64,000 nucleotides of DNA from Nocardioides sp. 503 (GCF_004522095.1 NZ_SPUI01000009.1:1-64000), one strand, 5' to 3'; counted from the stretch's first letter, positions 1-8,149 are shown. Notes: generated by a model from the letters alone, not told the origin. Numbers and translations: made by a program.

Positions 1-82
1 AGGGCCACGGCGCCGGAAACCAGCCCTCCGCTCCTTCGTCGCTCCGGGCGGCCAGTCCCATCCACACCGGCGCCGTGGCCCT
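1..82. repeat. Perfect 16-bp inverted repeat at window edge
   Basis: Bases 1-16 (AGGGCCACGGCGCCGG) are the exact reverse complement of bases 67-82, with about 50 bases between. The left arm begins at the first base of the window, so the repeat may be longer. It lies downstream of the minus-strand E1-like gene that ends at 249. It could act as a terminator-like structure or be an intergenic repeat family member. Bases 83-248 show nothing else I can support. Confidence 0.6.
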
Positions 83-248
83 GTCGCCTCCGGCTCCTCC
101 GCGCCCTGCCCACCCCACGCACTCGGGCGATTGGCCGGAATGGGGTGGGGATGGAGGTGGTTGCGGTTGGCTCTCGGCTCAGCGTGGCGACGCTCGGGGT
201 TGAGGAAGGCGCGCTGACGCCTGTCTCGAGACCCGCCCCGCGCAGCGG

Positions 249-1139
249 CTACTGGACGAGCAGGAGGTCGGCGGGGAGCTGGTCCCAGGCGCAGCCGCAG
301 TGGGGGTGGCGGGGCCAGGCGTGGGGGGAGGGGAGATCGGTGGGGCCGAGGTCGATGGTGGTGGACCAGGTGGAGGGGCAGTCGCCCTCGACGTAGCGGA
401 GCAGGTCGCGCACGGCCCAGCCGACGGCGAAGTGGGTCAGGACGGGGTCGTGCGGGGGGCCGGGGGCGCCCGGGTCGAGGGTGACCTGCTCGATGACCAG
501 GGCCCGCCGCGGGTCGTCCTCGGCCAGCCCGGCGTCGACGCAGCGCAGGCACGCGGTGGTGCCGGGCACCACGAAGGGTCCCAGACGCGGGCTGCCCAGG
601 CTCGCCGCGAGCACCAGGTGCGGGGTGCCGTCGCGCACGAGGTCGTCCAGGGCGGCGCGCGTCAGCTCACCCTCGGAGGCGACGAGCCACAGGTCGGCGT
701 CCTGGCCGGGCCGGCAGACAGTGACCCCCACCTGCCGCAGGAGCCGGGTCGCGGCGTCGGCGACGTCCGGGCCCGCCCAGACGCCGACCCGGGCGCGCCG
801 CCGGGCCTCGAGCCGGGCCGCGGCCGAGGCACCGAACTGCGTCCAGGCCGCGCGCGCGGGGTCGTCGGGGCGGAGCCGCTCCAGGGCCTCGGCGTCGACC
901 AGCAGGCCGGCGTCGTGCAGGCCGCGCAGCGCCAGCCACGCCGCTCCCTCGAGCTCGGGCAGCGGCCGGCCGTCGGCGAGGGCGTCGAGCAGGCGGCGTA
1001 CGGCGGGGCGGTCGGCGACCACCAGGCGGTGGGGAGCGTCGGTGCCGACGCGCAGGTGCGCGTCGTCGTGCCGGGCCACGGCGAGCCCGGGTCGCAATGC
1101 GGGGCGGCGGGGGAGGCCGGGGATGAGAGGAGCAGCCAT
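249..1139 (-). CDS. TOMM/cyclodehydratase-like (E1/ThiF-related) protein
   Basis: This 296-residue protein resembles the 'TOMM precursor leader peptide-binding' or bacteriocin cyclodehydratase-like proteins that sit alone in many actinobacterial chromosomes. A CxxC (CLRC) near residues 196-199 and a CGC pair near residues 281-284, close to the C-terminus, are the zinc-binding cysteines typical of E1-like/SagC folds. The N-terminal third looks like the leader-binding winged helix. I chose the ATG at 1139, where the recognisable family sequence begins, over the longer reading to 1187. No precursor peptide, YcaO or oxidase gene lies nearby, so a peptide-modifying role is not supported. From memory a similar gene (Rv3196) sits next to the DUF2342 gene in mycobacteria. 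Family call fairly sure, function unknown. Confidence 0.6.
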   Translation of the reverse strand: MAAPLIPGLPRRPALRPGLAVARHDDAHLRVGTDAPHRLVVADRPAVRRLLDALADGRPLPELEGAAWLALRGLHDAGLLVDAEALERLRPDDPARAAWTQFGASAAARLEARRRARVGVWAGPDVADAATRLLRQVGVTVCRPGQDADLWLVASEGELTRAALDDLVRDGTPHLVLAASLGSPRLGPFVVPGTTACLRCVDAGLAEDDPRRALVIEQVTLDPGAPGPPHDPVLTHFAVGWAVRDLLRYVEGDCPSTWSTTIDLGPTDLPSPHAWPRHPHCGCAWDQLPADLLLVQ

Positions 1140-1267
1140 GCCTGCGACCCTCGCACCGAACGGGGAGCCGCCGCCGGGCTCCTCCACAGGCCCGGAACGC
1201 CAGGCGGCGGCGCCGTCCCCGAGGGGAGGGCGCCGCCGCTCAGCGTGTGGGGCGTGTCAGCCGTCGA

Positions 1268-1426
1268 TCACGCCTTGCCGAGGATGCGGTTCAGGTTGGT
1301 GCTGCAGACGGGGCACACGGCCTTCGCCATGCGGGTGCCCTTGTCGTTCACCCTCACCTCGCCCTCCGCCTCGCGCTTCTCCTTGCACTTCACGCAGTAG
1401 AACTCGCCGCTCCAGGTCTCCGCCAT
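1268..1426 (-). CDS. DUF5679-type small zinc-ribbon protein
   Basis: A 52-residue protein, MAETWSGEFYCVKCKEKREA onward. It carries two CxxC knuckles (CVKC at 11-14 and CPVC at 38-41) separated by a basic, hydrophilic stretch, and ends NLNRILGKA. This is the DUF5679 pattern, a single zinc ribbon common in Actinobacteria and Chloroflexi. The four cysteines probably bind one zinc and the basic surface could bind nucleic acid, but no function is established that I know of. It stands alone, with 128 bases to the E1-like gene downstream, and is divergent from the enoyl-CoA hydratase gene at 1630. Confidence 0.8.
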   Translation of the reverse strand: MAETWSGEFYCVKCKEKREAEGEVRVNDKGTRMAKAVCPVCSTNLNRILGKA

Positions 1427-1629
1427 GACGGCCTCCTTGCCTAGTCACTCATTCGGTCGTCGCGACGGGGATGATGGGGAAGCCCGCCGGAAGCCCGGCA
1501 GCGGGTGCTGCCGAACCGATTCGACCCTACGGCACCGCGCCGCGCCGACGCAGCAGGCGCTCCGCGCGCCTGAGAGCGGGCCGCCACCGCCTGGGACGGC
1601 CCCCCGACCCCGCTCAGTAGGGTGCGGCC

Positions 1630-2424
1630 ATGGCCGACCTCACCCACCTCCGTCTCGAGCGCCCCTCGTCGGGGGTCGCGCTCCTCGTCCTGGACCAGCC
1701 CGACCGGCGCAACGCGATGTCCGAGGAGATGACCTCCTCCTGGGTCGCCGCGATCGACGAGCTGGCCGCCGACCCCTCCGTGCGTGCCGTCGTCGTGACC
1801 GGCGAGGGCACGGCCTTCTGCTCCGGCGGCGACACCTCGTGGATCGCCGGGGAGCCGGACGCCACCGTCGACCGGCTGCGGACCCGGATGATCGGCTTCT
1901 ACCGCGCCTGGCTGTCGATCCGGCGCCTCGAGGTGCCGACGATCGCGGCGGTCAACGGCGCGGCCATCGGCGCGGGGCTGTGCGTGGCCCTCGCCTGCGA
2001 CCTGCGCTACGCGGCCGCCGGCGCCAAGCTGGGCGTGCCGTTCGTCAAGCTGGGGATGCATCCCGGCATGGCCGCCACCCACCTGCTGCCGAACGTCGTC
2101 GGCCCGGCCGCCGCGCGTGACCTGCTGCTCACCGGCCGGGTGGTCGAGGCCGACGAGGCGCAGCGGCTCGGGCTCGTGTCGGCGGTGCACGACCGCGAGA
2201 CGTTCCTGGACGACGTGCTGGCCACGGCCGCCGGGATCGCCGCCACCGCGCCGATCGCCAGCCGGCTCACCAAGCTCGCGCTGGCCGACGGCGGTCATGC
2301 CGACGTCGAGTCCTGCCTGCAGTGGGAGGCGCTCGCCCAGCCGGTGACGCTGGCCACCGCGGACCTGCAGGAGGGCATCCGCGCCAGCCGCGAGCGCCGG
2401 GCGCCGGAGTTCACCGGTCGCTGA
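1630..2424 (+). CDS. Enoyl-CoA hydratase/isomerase (crotonase) family protein
   Basis: The 264-residue protein has the usual crotonase length. It starts with the family beta strand and the DQPDRRNAMSEEM block, then CSGGDTSW, an oxyanion-hole strand. It continues with AAVNGAAIGAGLCVALACDLRYAA, the second oxyanion loop with its Gly-rich helix, and KLGMHPGMAATHLLPNVVG. In classical hydratases two Glu residues act as acid/base. Here the first catalytic position appears to be His (GMHPGM), and the second region reads LLPNVVG without the usual Glu. The substrate may therefore not be a simple enoyl-CoA, and an isomerase or non-hydratase role is possible. It acts on acyl-CoA thioesters in the cytosol. 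It is monocistronic, followed by a long hairpin at 2463-2531. Confidence 0.85.
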   Translation: MADLTHLRLERPSSGVALLVLDQPDRRNAMSEEMTSSWVAAIDELAADPSVRAVVVTGEGTAFCSGGDTSWIAGEPDATVDRLRTRMIGFYRAWLSIRRLEVPTIAAVNGAAIGAGLCVALACDLRYAAAGAKLGVPFVKLGMHPGMAATHLLPNVVGPAAARDLLLTGRVVEADEAQRLGLVSAVHDRETFLDDVLATAAGIAATAPIASRLTKLALADGGHADVESCLQWEALAQPVTLATADLQEGIRASRERRAPEFTGR

Positions 2425-2462
2425 GGCGGGGACGACGGCGGGGCGACCGCGGGGCAGAGGTA

Positions 2463-2531
2463 GAGGCCCCCGCGTCGCGTCGCGACATTCGCCTTCCCCT
2501 TGCCAATGTCGGTCCGCGACCCGGGGGCCTC
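2463..2531. terminator. Long three-segment hairpin in the 2425-2779 intergenic gap
   Basis: Three nested arm pairs line up almost continuously. GAGGCCCCCG (2463-2472) pairs with CGGGGGCCTC (2522-2531), GTCGCG (2474-2479) with CGCGAC (2515-2520), and GACATT (2484-2489) with AATGTC (2505-2510). That gives 22 base pairs with one small symmetric internal loop and a 15-base pyrimidine-rich apical loop. It most likely terminates the hydratase transcript, but it is more elaborate than needed and could be a small structured RNA. The rest of the 355-base gap shows only the upstream region of the PHP gene, with no coding sign. Confidence 0.55.
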
Positions 2532-2779
2532 GTCCGTCCCGAACGCTAGGGACCCGGAGCCCGGCGGTCAACGGTCCAGCGTCGCCGCTTGTGGACAACG
2601 CTGTGGATAACTCTGTGGAGAACTGCCCGTCCCCGGTGGAAACACGGCGATCTGCCGGGACTGGCCTGTGGAGGACACGCCCGGGACCCGCGGTCACGCG
2701 GTCCTGACCTGGGACAATGGTCATCCACCGGGTGTGGACGAAAAGATCCTGACCACCGCTCGTCGAGAGGAGCCCTTCC

Positions 2780-3814
2780 ATGACCGCGTACGCCGCCGGC
2801 CCGGTCGCCGCGCTGCGCCGGATCGCGTTCCTCCTCGAGCGCGCCCGCGAGGACACCTACAAGGTCAAGGCGTTCCGCGGGGCGGCGGCCGCGATCCTGC
2901 CCTTGCCCGCCGACGAGCTCGCGCGCCACGTCGACGAAGGCACGCTCACCGACCTGCCCGGCGTCGGCGCGAGCTCGGCCCGGGTCATCACCGCCGCAGC
3001 GCGCGGGGAGCTGCCGGAGCGGCTGGCGACGGCCGAGGCCGAGCTGGCCGGCCCGCTCACCGACGGTGGTGTCGACCTGCGGGCCCGGCTGCGCGGCGAC
3101 CTGCACTCCCACTCCGACTGGTCCGACGGCGGCTCACCGATCGAGGAGATGGCGATCACGGCCATCGAGCTGGGCCACGACTACCTCGTGCTCACCGACC
3201 ACTCGCCGCGCCTCAAGGTGGCGCACGGGCTGAGCGTCGATCGGCTCACCCGCCAGCTCGGCGTGGTGGAGGCGGTCAACGACCACCTCGCCGGCAGCGG
3301 CTTCACGCTGCTCAAGGGCATCGAGGTCGACATCCTCGACGACGGCGGGCTCGACCAGACCGAGGAGATGCTGGGCCGCCTGGACGTGCGGGTCGCGAGT
3401 GTGCACTCCAAGCTGAAGATGGACGCGCCCGCGATGACGCGCCGGATGATCGGGGCGGTGCGCAACCCCTTCACCAACGTCCTGGGCCACTGCACCGGCC
3501 GCCTGGTGACCGGGGGACGGGGCACCCGCGCGCAGTCGGAGTTCGACGCCGAGGCGGTCTTCGAGGCGTGCGCCGAGCACGACGTGGCGGTCGAGATCAA
3601 CTCGCGGCCCGAGCGCCGCGACCCGCCCACGGCGCTGCTGGAGCTCGCCCGCGACAGCGGCTGCCTGTTCTCGATCGACAGCGACGCGCACGCCCCGGGG
3701 CAGCTGGACTTCCTCGTCCTGGGCTGCGAGCGGGCCGAGGCCGCGGGCATCGAGGCCGACCGGATCGTCAACACGTGGCCGCGGGAGCGGCTCCTGGAGT
3801 GGGCGCGCCAGTAG
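2780..3814 (+). CDS. PHP-domain phosphoesterase with PolX-like HhH N-terminus
   Basis: 344 residues. The N-terminal ~100 residues resemble the helix-hairpin-helix part of family X polymerases (KAFRGAAAAIL; LPGVGASSARVI). From ~110 a complete PHP metal site follows in order: LHSHSDWSDG (HxH), LVLTDHS, KGIEVDI (Glu), VASVHSK, VLGHCTG and SIDSDAHAPG (DxH). This matches the trinuclear-metal PHP domain found at the C-terminus of bacterial PolX, here without the polymerase palm. It is probably a metal-dependent phosphatase or 3'-exonuclease acting on nucleic-acid ends or histidinol-phosphate-like substrates. The ATG follows an AGGAG ribosome site. The next gene starts 9 bases downstream, so the two are probably co-transcribed. 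Confidence 0.85.
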   Translation: MTAYAAGPVAALRRIAFLLERAREDTYKVKAFRGAAAAILPLPADELARHVDEGTLTDLPGVGASSARVITAAARGELPERLATAEAELAGPLTDGGVDLRARLRGDLHSHSDWSDGGSPIEEMAITAIELGHDYLVLTDHSPRLKVAHGLSVDRLTRQLGVVEAVNDHLAGSGFTLLKGIEVDILDDGGLDQTEEMLGRLDVRVASVHSKLKMDAPAMTRRMIGAVRNPFTNVLGHCTGRLVTGGRGTRAQSEFDAEAVFEACAEHDVAVEINSRPERRDPPTALLELARDSGCLFSIDSDAHAPGQLDFLVLGCERAEAAGIEADRIVNTWPRERLLEWARQ

Positions 3815-3823
3815 ATTCGGGCC

Positions 3824-4360
3824 ATGACGGACCCCGAGGCGCCCGAGGTGGAGGTACGCCGCAGCGAGCGGCGCCGCCGTACGGTCTCGGCCTACCGCGA
3901 CGGCCACCGCATCGTCGTCCTCGTGCCGGCCTCGCTGAGCGCCGCCGAGGAGGCCGAGTGGGTCCGCACCATGGTGGAGCGCATCGAGCGGGCCGAGCAG
4001 AAGCGCCGGCTCAGCGACGACGACCTCGTGGCGCGCGCCCGGCGCCTCAGCGACAGCTACCTCGGCGGTCTCGCGGAGCCGGAGTCGGTCCGCTGGGTCG
4101 ACAACCAGCACACGCGGTGGGGCTCCTGCACCCCGGGGGACCGCACGATCCGGCTCTCGGTGCGGCTCCAGGGCATGCCCGGCTGGGTGATCGACTACGT
4201 GCTCGTCCACGAGCTCGCCCACCTCATCGAGGCCGGGCACGATGCCGGTTTCTGGGCCTGGGTCGACCGCTACCCGCAGGCCGACAAGGCCAAGGGCTAC
4301 CTCGAGGGCTGGTCGGCGGCGGCGCGGCTCGACCCGCCGCCCGGCGCCGACGTGGACTGA
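3824..4360 (+). CDS. YgjP-like (DUF45/SprT-type) zinc metallopeptidase
   Basis: 178 residues. WGSCTPGDRTIRLS followed by VIDYVLVHELAHLIEAGHDAGFW is the signature of YgjP/UPF0104-type 'WLM-like' metallopeptidases, with the zinc motif HELAH near residue 130 and a third His ligand in GHDAGFW. The N-terminal half is strongly charged (RRSERRRR), as usual. The physiological substrate is not known to me. It follows the PHP gene by 9 bases on the same strand. Its 3' end overlaps the convergent NUDIX gene by 64 bases, so the two transcripts are antisense to each other there. Confidence 0.85.
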   Translation: MTDPEAPEVEVRRSERRRRTVSAYRDGHRIVVLVPASLSAAEEAEWVRTMVERIERAEQKRRLSDDDLVARARRLSDSYLGGLAEPESVRWVDNQHTRWGSCTPGDRTIRLSVRLQGMPGWVIDYVLVHELAHLIEAGHDAGFWAWVDRYPQADKAKGYLEGWSAAARLDPPPGADVD

Positions 4361-4905
4361 CCGCTCGCCGCGCGGGCCAGGCCGAGCCGCACGAGCTCGA
4401 CCAGGTCGCTGCCCGGGTCGGGGAGCGCCGTCACGGGCCACCAGGCGACGTCGAGCGACTCCTCGCTGACCTCGGGTACGGCGTCGGGCGACGCCACCGC
4501 GACGAACCGCACGTCGAGGTGGTGCACGTCGCCGTCGGGGCCGCAGAAGGGCACCGCGTGCTCGCTCAGCTGGACCGGCACGGGGTCGAGCCGCAGCGTC
4601 GCCAGCCCGCCCTCCTCGGTCGCCTCGCGCAGCGCGGCCCCCGCCAGGGTCGCGTCCCCCGGCTCGCAGTGGCCCCCGAGCTGGAACCACTGGCGGGCCT
4701 TGGCGTGCAGCGTCAGCAGCACCTGGGTGTGGTCGGCGCTGACGACCAGCGTGCTGGCCGTGAGGTGGTCCGGTCGGCAGTCGCGGGCGAGGCCGTCGGG
4801 ATGGGCCTCCAGGTGCGCGACGTAGCGCTGCCGGAGCGCCTCCTGGTCCGAGGAGGGCGCCGTCCAGCCGCGCAGGGCGGCCAGCGCGTCGGCGTGGAGC
4901 GTCAC
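4297..4905 (-). CDS. NUDIX hydrolase
   Basis: 202 residues, starting at a GTG whose last bases overlap the TGA of the upstream metalloprotease gene (GTGA), so the pair is translationally coupled. The Nudix box reads GHCEPGDATLAGAALREATEEGG. It keeps the REATEEGG metal-binding helix but has Asp where the first conserved Glu of the consensus usually stands. A helical N-terminal ~50 residues precede the fold. Nudix proteins hydrolyse nucleoside diphosphates linked to another moiety; the substrate here cannot be read from the sequence. The last ~25 residues (Ser/Ala/Gly rich) lie in the 64-base overlap with the opposing peptidase gene and look unstructured. Confidence 0.85.
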   Translation of the reverse strand: MTLHADALAALRGWTAPSSDQEALRQRYVAHLEAHPDGLARDCRPDHLTASTLVVSADHTQVLLTLHAKARQWFQLGGHCEPGDATLAGAALREATEEGGLATLRLDPVPVQLSEHAVPFCGPDGDVHHLDVRFVAVASPDAVPEVSEESLDVAWWPVTALPDPGSDLVELVRLGLARAASGQSTSAPGGGSSRAAADQPSR

Positions 4906-6233
4906 TCGCCGTCGAGCAGCTTGCGCAGCTCGGCGTCGAAGTCGTCCTCCGTGAGGGACTCGGGTGCGGCGGCGTCCTCGCGGAAGCCGAGCGGGTCGTC
5001 CAGGTCGGCGGCGGTGGGCAGCAGGTCGGGGTGCAGCCAGACGCCGTCGCGGGCCTCGACGCCCTGACGCTGGCGCAGCGACCCCCACAGCGTCGAGGCG
5101 TCGCGCAGGCGGCGGGGCCGCAGCTCCAGCCCGACGAGAGCCGCGAAGGTCTCCTCGGCGGGGCCGCCCGCGGCACGGCGGCGGCGTACGGCCTCCTGCA
5201 GGCGCTGGGCCGACGGCATCCGCTCGGCGGTGGCCTGGCCGACGACCTCGTCGACCCAGCCCTCCACGAGGGCGAGCGCGATCTCGAGGCGCTCCAGCGC
5301 GGCCTGCTGCGCCGGCGAGGGCGGCATGTCGAAGAGCCCGCCCTCGAGCAGCTGCTGCATCGACTCGGGGTTCTGGGGATCGATGCCGCTCATCTGCTCC
5401 TGGATGCGCTCCTGCAGACCCTCGACGTTGATCTCCACGCCGCTCGCGACGGCGGTCACGGCACCGACGAGGTGCTCGCGCAGCCACGGCGAGTGGGCGA
5501 ACAGGCGCTGGTGGGCCGCCTCGCGCAGGGCGAGGTAGAGCAGCACGTCGTCCTCGGTGACGTCGAGGCCCTCGGCGAAGGCGGCGACGTTGGCCGGGAC
5601 CAGCGCGGCGCGGCCGGGCGCGGAGAGCGGCAGCCCGATGTCGGAGGCGGTGAGCACCTCACCGGCCAGGCTGCCCAGGCCGGAGCCGACCTGGTTGGCG
5701 AGCATCGCGCCGATGGCCTTGCCGAGGATCCCGACGAGCGGGCCGGCGGCCGCCTGCGCCTCCGGAGGGAGCGCCTTGGCCAGGCCCGTGACGGACTGCT
5801 CGGCGACGGGGTCGACGAGCACCTTCCAGGCGTCGAGGGTCGAGACGATCCACTCGGCGCGGCTCCAGGCCGCCGTCGAGGTGACGGCCGAGGGGATCTC
5901 GGTGACGGCGTCGAGCCAGTGGTCGGCGAGGCGCACGGCATCGGCCACCGCGTCCTGCTGGCGCTGGGTGGGCGAGGGGTCGGGCTGCTGCGCCACGGTC
6001 TTGCGGGCGACGTCCTGGGCGACGTCCCAGTTGAGGGCGCCGTCGTAGGGCTGCATCATCGCCTGGATCTGGCCGAAGATCTGGCTCAGGTCGGGCATCC
6101 CGGCGCCGCCGGGCCCGCCGACGCCGCCGAAGGCGCCCGCACCGGTGAAGAACTGCTCGAACGGCGTGCCCTTGAAGGGGTTGGCGCCGTCCTCGGGGCC
6201 CTCGCCGGAGCCGCCTCCAGATCCTGTGCTCAT
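4902..6233 (-). CDS. DUF2342 zinc-dependent metalloprotease-like protein
   Basis: 443 residues from the ATG at 6233. This is the actinobacterial DUF2342 / 'F420 biosynthesis-associated' or TIGR03624 putative hydrolase family, distantly related to zincins. The N-terminus is Gly-rich and flexible (SGGGSGEG, GAFGGVGGPGG). The core helix reads LALREAAHQRLFAHSPWLREHL, where REAAH takes the place of a canonical HExxH. NCBI nomenclature calls the family zinc-dependent metalloprotease, but catalysis has not been shown as far as I know. From memory the mycobacterial homologue is Rv3195. It is divergent from moaE (43 bases apart) and coupled to the NUDIX gene downstream. Confidence 0.85.
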   Translation of the reverse strand: MSTGSGGGSGEGPEDGANPFKGTPFEQFFTGAGAFGGVGGPGGAGMPDLSQIFGQIQAMMQPYDGALNWDVAQDVARKTVAQQPDPSPTQRQQDAVADAVRLADHWLDAVTEIPSAVTSTAAWSRAEWIVSTLDAWKVLVDPVAEQSVTGLAKALPPEAQAAAGPLVGILGKAIGAMLANQVGSGLGSLAGEVLTASDIGLPLSAPGRAALVPANVAAFAEGLDVTEDDVLLYLALREAAHQRLFAHSPWLREHLVGAVTAVASGVEINVEGLQERIQEQMSGIDPQNPESMQQLLEGGLFDMPPSPAQQAALERLEIALALVEGWVDEVVGQATAERMPSAQRLQEAVRRRRAAGGPAEETFAALVGLELRPRRLRDASTLWGSLRQRQGVEARDGVWLHPDLLPTAADLDDPLGFREDAAAPESLTEDDFDAELRKLLDGE

Positions 6234-6275
6234 GACCCCACGGTAGCGCCGTCCGGCAAGTCGTATGGTCGTCGT

Positions 6276-6704
6276 GTGACCCATCCCGCTGTCCGTCTGG
6301 TCGATCTCCGTGACACGCCGCTGAGCGTCGAGGAGGTCACCGGCGTCCTCGACGACCCCACCGACGGCGGCGTGACCGTGTTCATCGGCCGCGTCCGCGA
6401 CCACGACGGCGGCAAGGGGGTCTCCGGCCTCGACTACTCCGCGCACCCCAGCGCCCTCGAGCGCCTGCGCGAGGTCTGCGACCGCGTCGCCGAGCGGCAC
6501 GAGGTGCACGGCATCGCCGCGGTCCACCGGGTCGGCCACCTCGACATCGGCGACGTCGCCGTCGTCGTCGCCGCGGCCGCCGCCCACCGGGGCCAGGCCT
6601 TCGACGCCTCGCGCGACCTCATCGACACGCTCAAGGACGAGGTCCCGATCTGGAAGCACCAGGTCTTCGGCGACGGCACCGAGGAGTGGGTCGGCGCGCC
6701 GTAG
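6276..6704 (+). CDS. moaE: Molybdopterin synthase catalytic subunit MoaE
   Basis: 142 residues from GTG 6276 (VTHPAVRLVDL). It carries the MoaE pattern: GAVTVFIGRVRD-like strand (here GGVTVFIGRVRDHD), a central EY-type segment (LDYSAHPSALERL), HRVGHLDIGDVAVVVAAAAAHR, and the C-terminal DEVPIWKHQVFGDGTEEWVG with the catalytic Lys. MoaE transfers sulfur from the MoaD thiocarboxylate to precursor Z to form molybdopterin. No moaD, moaA or moaC is in the window, so its MoaD partner must be encoded elsewhere. It is followed by a small membrane protein after 35 bases. Confidence 0.92.
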   Translation: MTHPAVRLVDLRDTPLSVEEVTGVLDDPTDGGVTVFIGRVRDHDGGKGVSGLDYSAHPSALERLREVCDRVAERHEVHGIAAVHRVGHLDIGDVAVVVAAAAAHRGQAFDASRDLIDTLKDEVPIWKHQVFGDGTEEWVGAP

Positions 6705-6739
6705 GGGGCTCGCCGCCGGCCCGCCGTACCCTCGAGGAC

Positions 6740-7021
6740 GTGGAGATCCTGCTCTGGCTCGTGCCGCCCGCCGTCGTCACCGTGGTGGCGATGCTCTGGG
6801 TCGGCTGGCTGGGCCGGGAGGGTCGCGGGGAGGTCGACCGCGAGGTCGCCGTCCGTCGGCTGGGGGAGGCGCTGGAGCGACCGCCGCGCACGACCAGGTA
6901 CGCCGCGCCGGCCCCCGAGCGCGACCGCAGCACCGGCGTCGCCGTCCGACCGTCGCGTGCGACACCCCCGACGCCGCGCGCGCATCCGGTCGAGGAGCCC
7001 CCTCAGCGCCGCGTCTCCTGA
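6740..7021 (+). CDS. Small single-pass membrane protein, unknown
   Basis: 93 residues from GTG 6740. One clear N-terminal membrane helix (ILLWLVPPAVVTVVAMLWVGWL) is followed by a charged segment and a Pro/Arg-rich tail without obvious fold. I do not recognise a family beyond 'conserved hypothetical membrane protein' in this genomic position. It sits between moaE and the PDZ/S16 protease gene, all on the same strand with gaps of 35 and 48 bases. The short coding length and low-complexity tail leave some doubt about the exact start. Confidence 0.55.
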   Translation: MEILLWLVPPAVVTVVAMLWVGWLGREGRGEVDREVAVRRLGEALERPPRTTRYAAPAPERDRSTGVAVRPSRATPPTPRAHPVEEPPQRRVS

Positions 7022-7069
7022 CTGAGATCCGGGCGCACGGAGCCTTGGCCGGGGTGAGAGGGTGGCGCC

Positions 7070-8149
7070 ATGAGCCAGCGCCTGATGGCCGCGATGATCG
7101 CGGGACCACTGGTGCTCGTGCTGCTCGCACTGGCGGCGTTCCTGCCGCTGGACTACGTCACCTACCGGCCCGGCTACACCGTCGACGTGCTGGCCGAGGC
7201 CGACGGTGCGGAGATCATCCAGGTCGACGGTCACAAGACCTACCGCGACGACGGTGAGCTGCGGATGACCACCGTGCTGGTCTCCCTGCCCAAGGACGAC
7301 GACGGTCACTGCGGGAGCGGTTGCCGCAAGAACCTCTACGACCTGATGGACGCGTGGGTCGACCACGACGACGCGGTCTACCCCTACGACGCGATCTACG
7401 ACGAGCAGGAGACCCAGGCCTCCAACGACCGCGACGGTGCCGTGGCCATGGTGACCTCGCAGGACGCGGCGATCGCGGTGGCCATGCGCGAGCTCGGCCT
7501 CAAGTTCACCCCGGCGGTGGACGTCACCTTCGTGGAGCAGGGCATGCCGGCCGAGGGCAAGCTGCTGCCGCGCGACCTCCTGCTCGAGGTCAACGGCGAG
7601 AAGCTCGTGAAGGCCCAGCAGCTCTACGACGCCGTGCAGGCCACCCCGAAGGGCGGCAGCATCGACCTGCGGGTGCGCCGCGACCGCACCGAGCTCGACG
7701 TCACGGTCGAGCCACGCACGGTCAAGGGCGAGAAGCTGATCGGCATCACGCCCGGCAACGGCTACGCCTTCCCCTTCGACGTGCGGGTCAACATCGACCC
7801 CGACATCGGCGGACCCAGCGCCGGGCTGATGTTCTCGCTGGCGATCTACGACACCCTCACGCCCGGCTCCCTCACGGGCGGCAAGACGGTGGCCGGCACC
7901 GGCGAGATCGCGCCCGACGGCAAGGTCGGCCCGATCGGCGGCATCCCGCAGAAGATCGCCGGCGCCCGCGAGGACGGCGCCCAGCTGTTCCTGGTGCCGA
8001 CCGACAACTGCAAGGAGGCGCTGGGGGCCGACCCCGGTGACGACATGCGCCTGGTCCGGGCCACGACGATGCACGAGGCGCTCGGGGCCATCCAGGACTG
8101 GGTCGCCGACCCCGACGCCGACCTCCCCTCGTGCAAGGACGCCGCATGA
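7070..8149 (+). CDS. YlbL-like PDZ/Lon-S16 membrane-anchored serine protease
   Basis: 359 residues. An N-terminal membrane anchor (residues ~5-27) is followed by an extracytoplasmic domain, a PDZ domain around 150-225 (VTFVEQGMPAEGKLLPRDLLLEVNGEKL), and a Lon-type S16 catalytic domain. The Ser-Lys dyad is visible: Ser250 in GGPSAGL and Lys295 in GGIPQK, 45 residues apart as in Lon. There is no ATPase domain. YlbL-type proteins act at the outer face of the membrane; in Bacillus YlbL degrades the cell-division inhibitor YneA. The stop overlaps the start of the PPA1309 gene (ATGA), and UPF0182 follows, giving a coupled three-gene unit. Confidence 0.92.
   Translation: MSQRLMAAMIAGPLVLVLLALAAFLPLDYVTYRPGYTVDVLAEADGAEIIQVDGHKTYRDDGELRMTTVLVSLPKDDDGHCGSGCRKNLYDLMDAWVDHDDAVYPYDAIYDEQETQASNDRDGAVAMVTSQDAAIAVAMRELGLKFTPAVDVTFVEQGMPAEGKLLPRDLLLEVNGEKLVKAQQLYDAVQATPKGGSIDLRVRRDRTELDVTVEPRTVKGEKLIGITPGNGYAFPFDVRVNIDPDIGGPSAGLMFSLAIYDTLTPGSLTGGKTVAGTGEIAPDGKVGPIGGIPQKIAGAREDGAQLFLVPTDNCKEALGADPGDDMRLVRATTMHEALGAIQDWVADPDADLPSCKDAA

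Noticed and set aside
249..1139. A ribosomal natural-product (TOMM) cluster
   Set aside because: Only the E1-like protein is present. No YcaO, dehydrogenase, precursor peptide or exporter lies adjacent.
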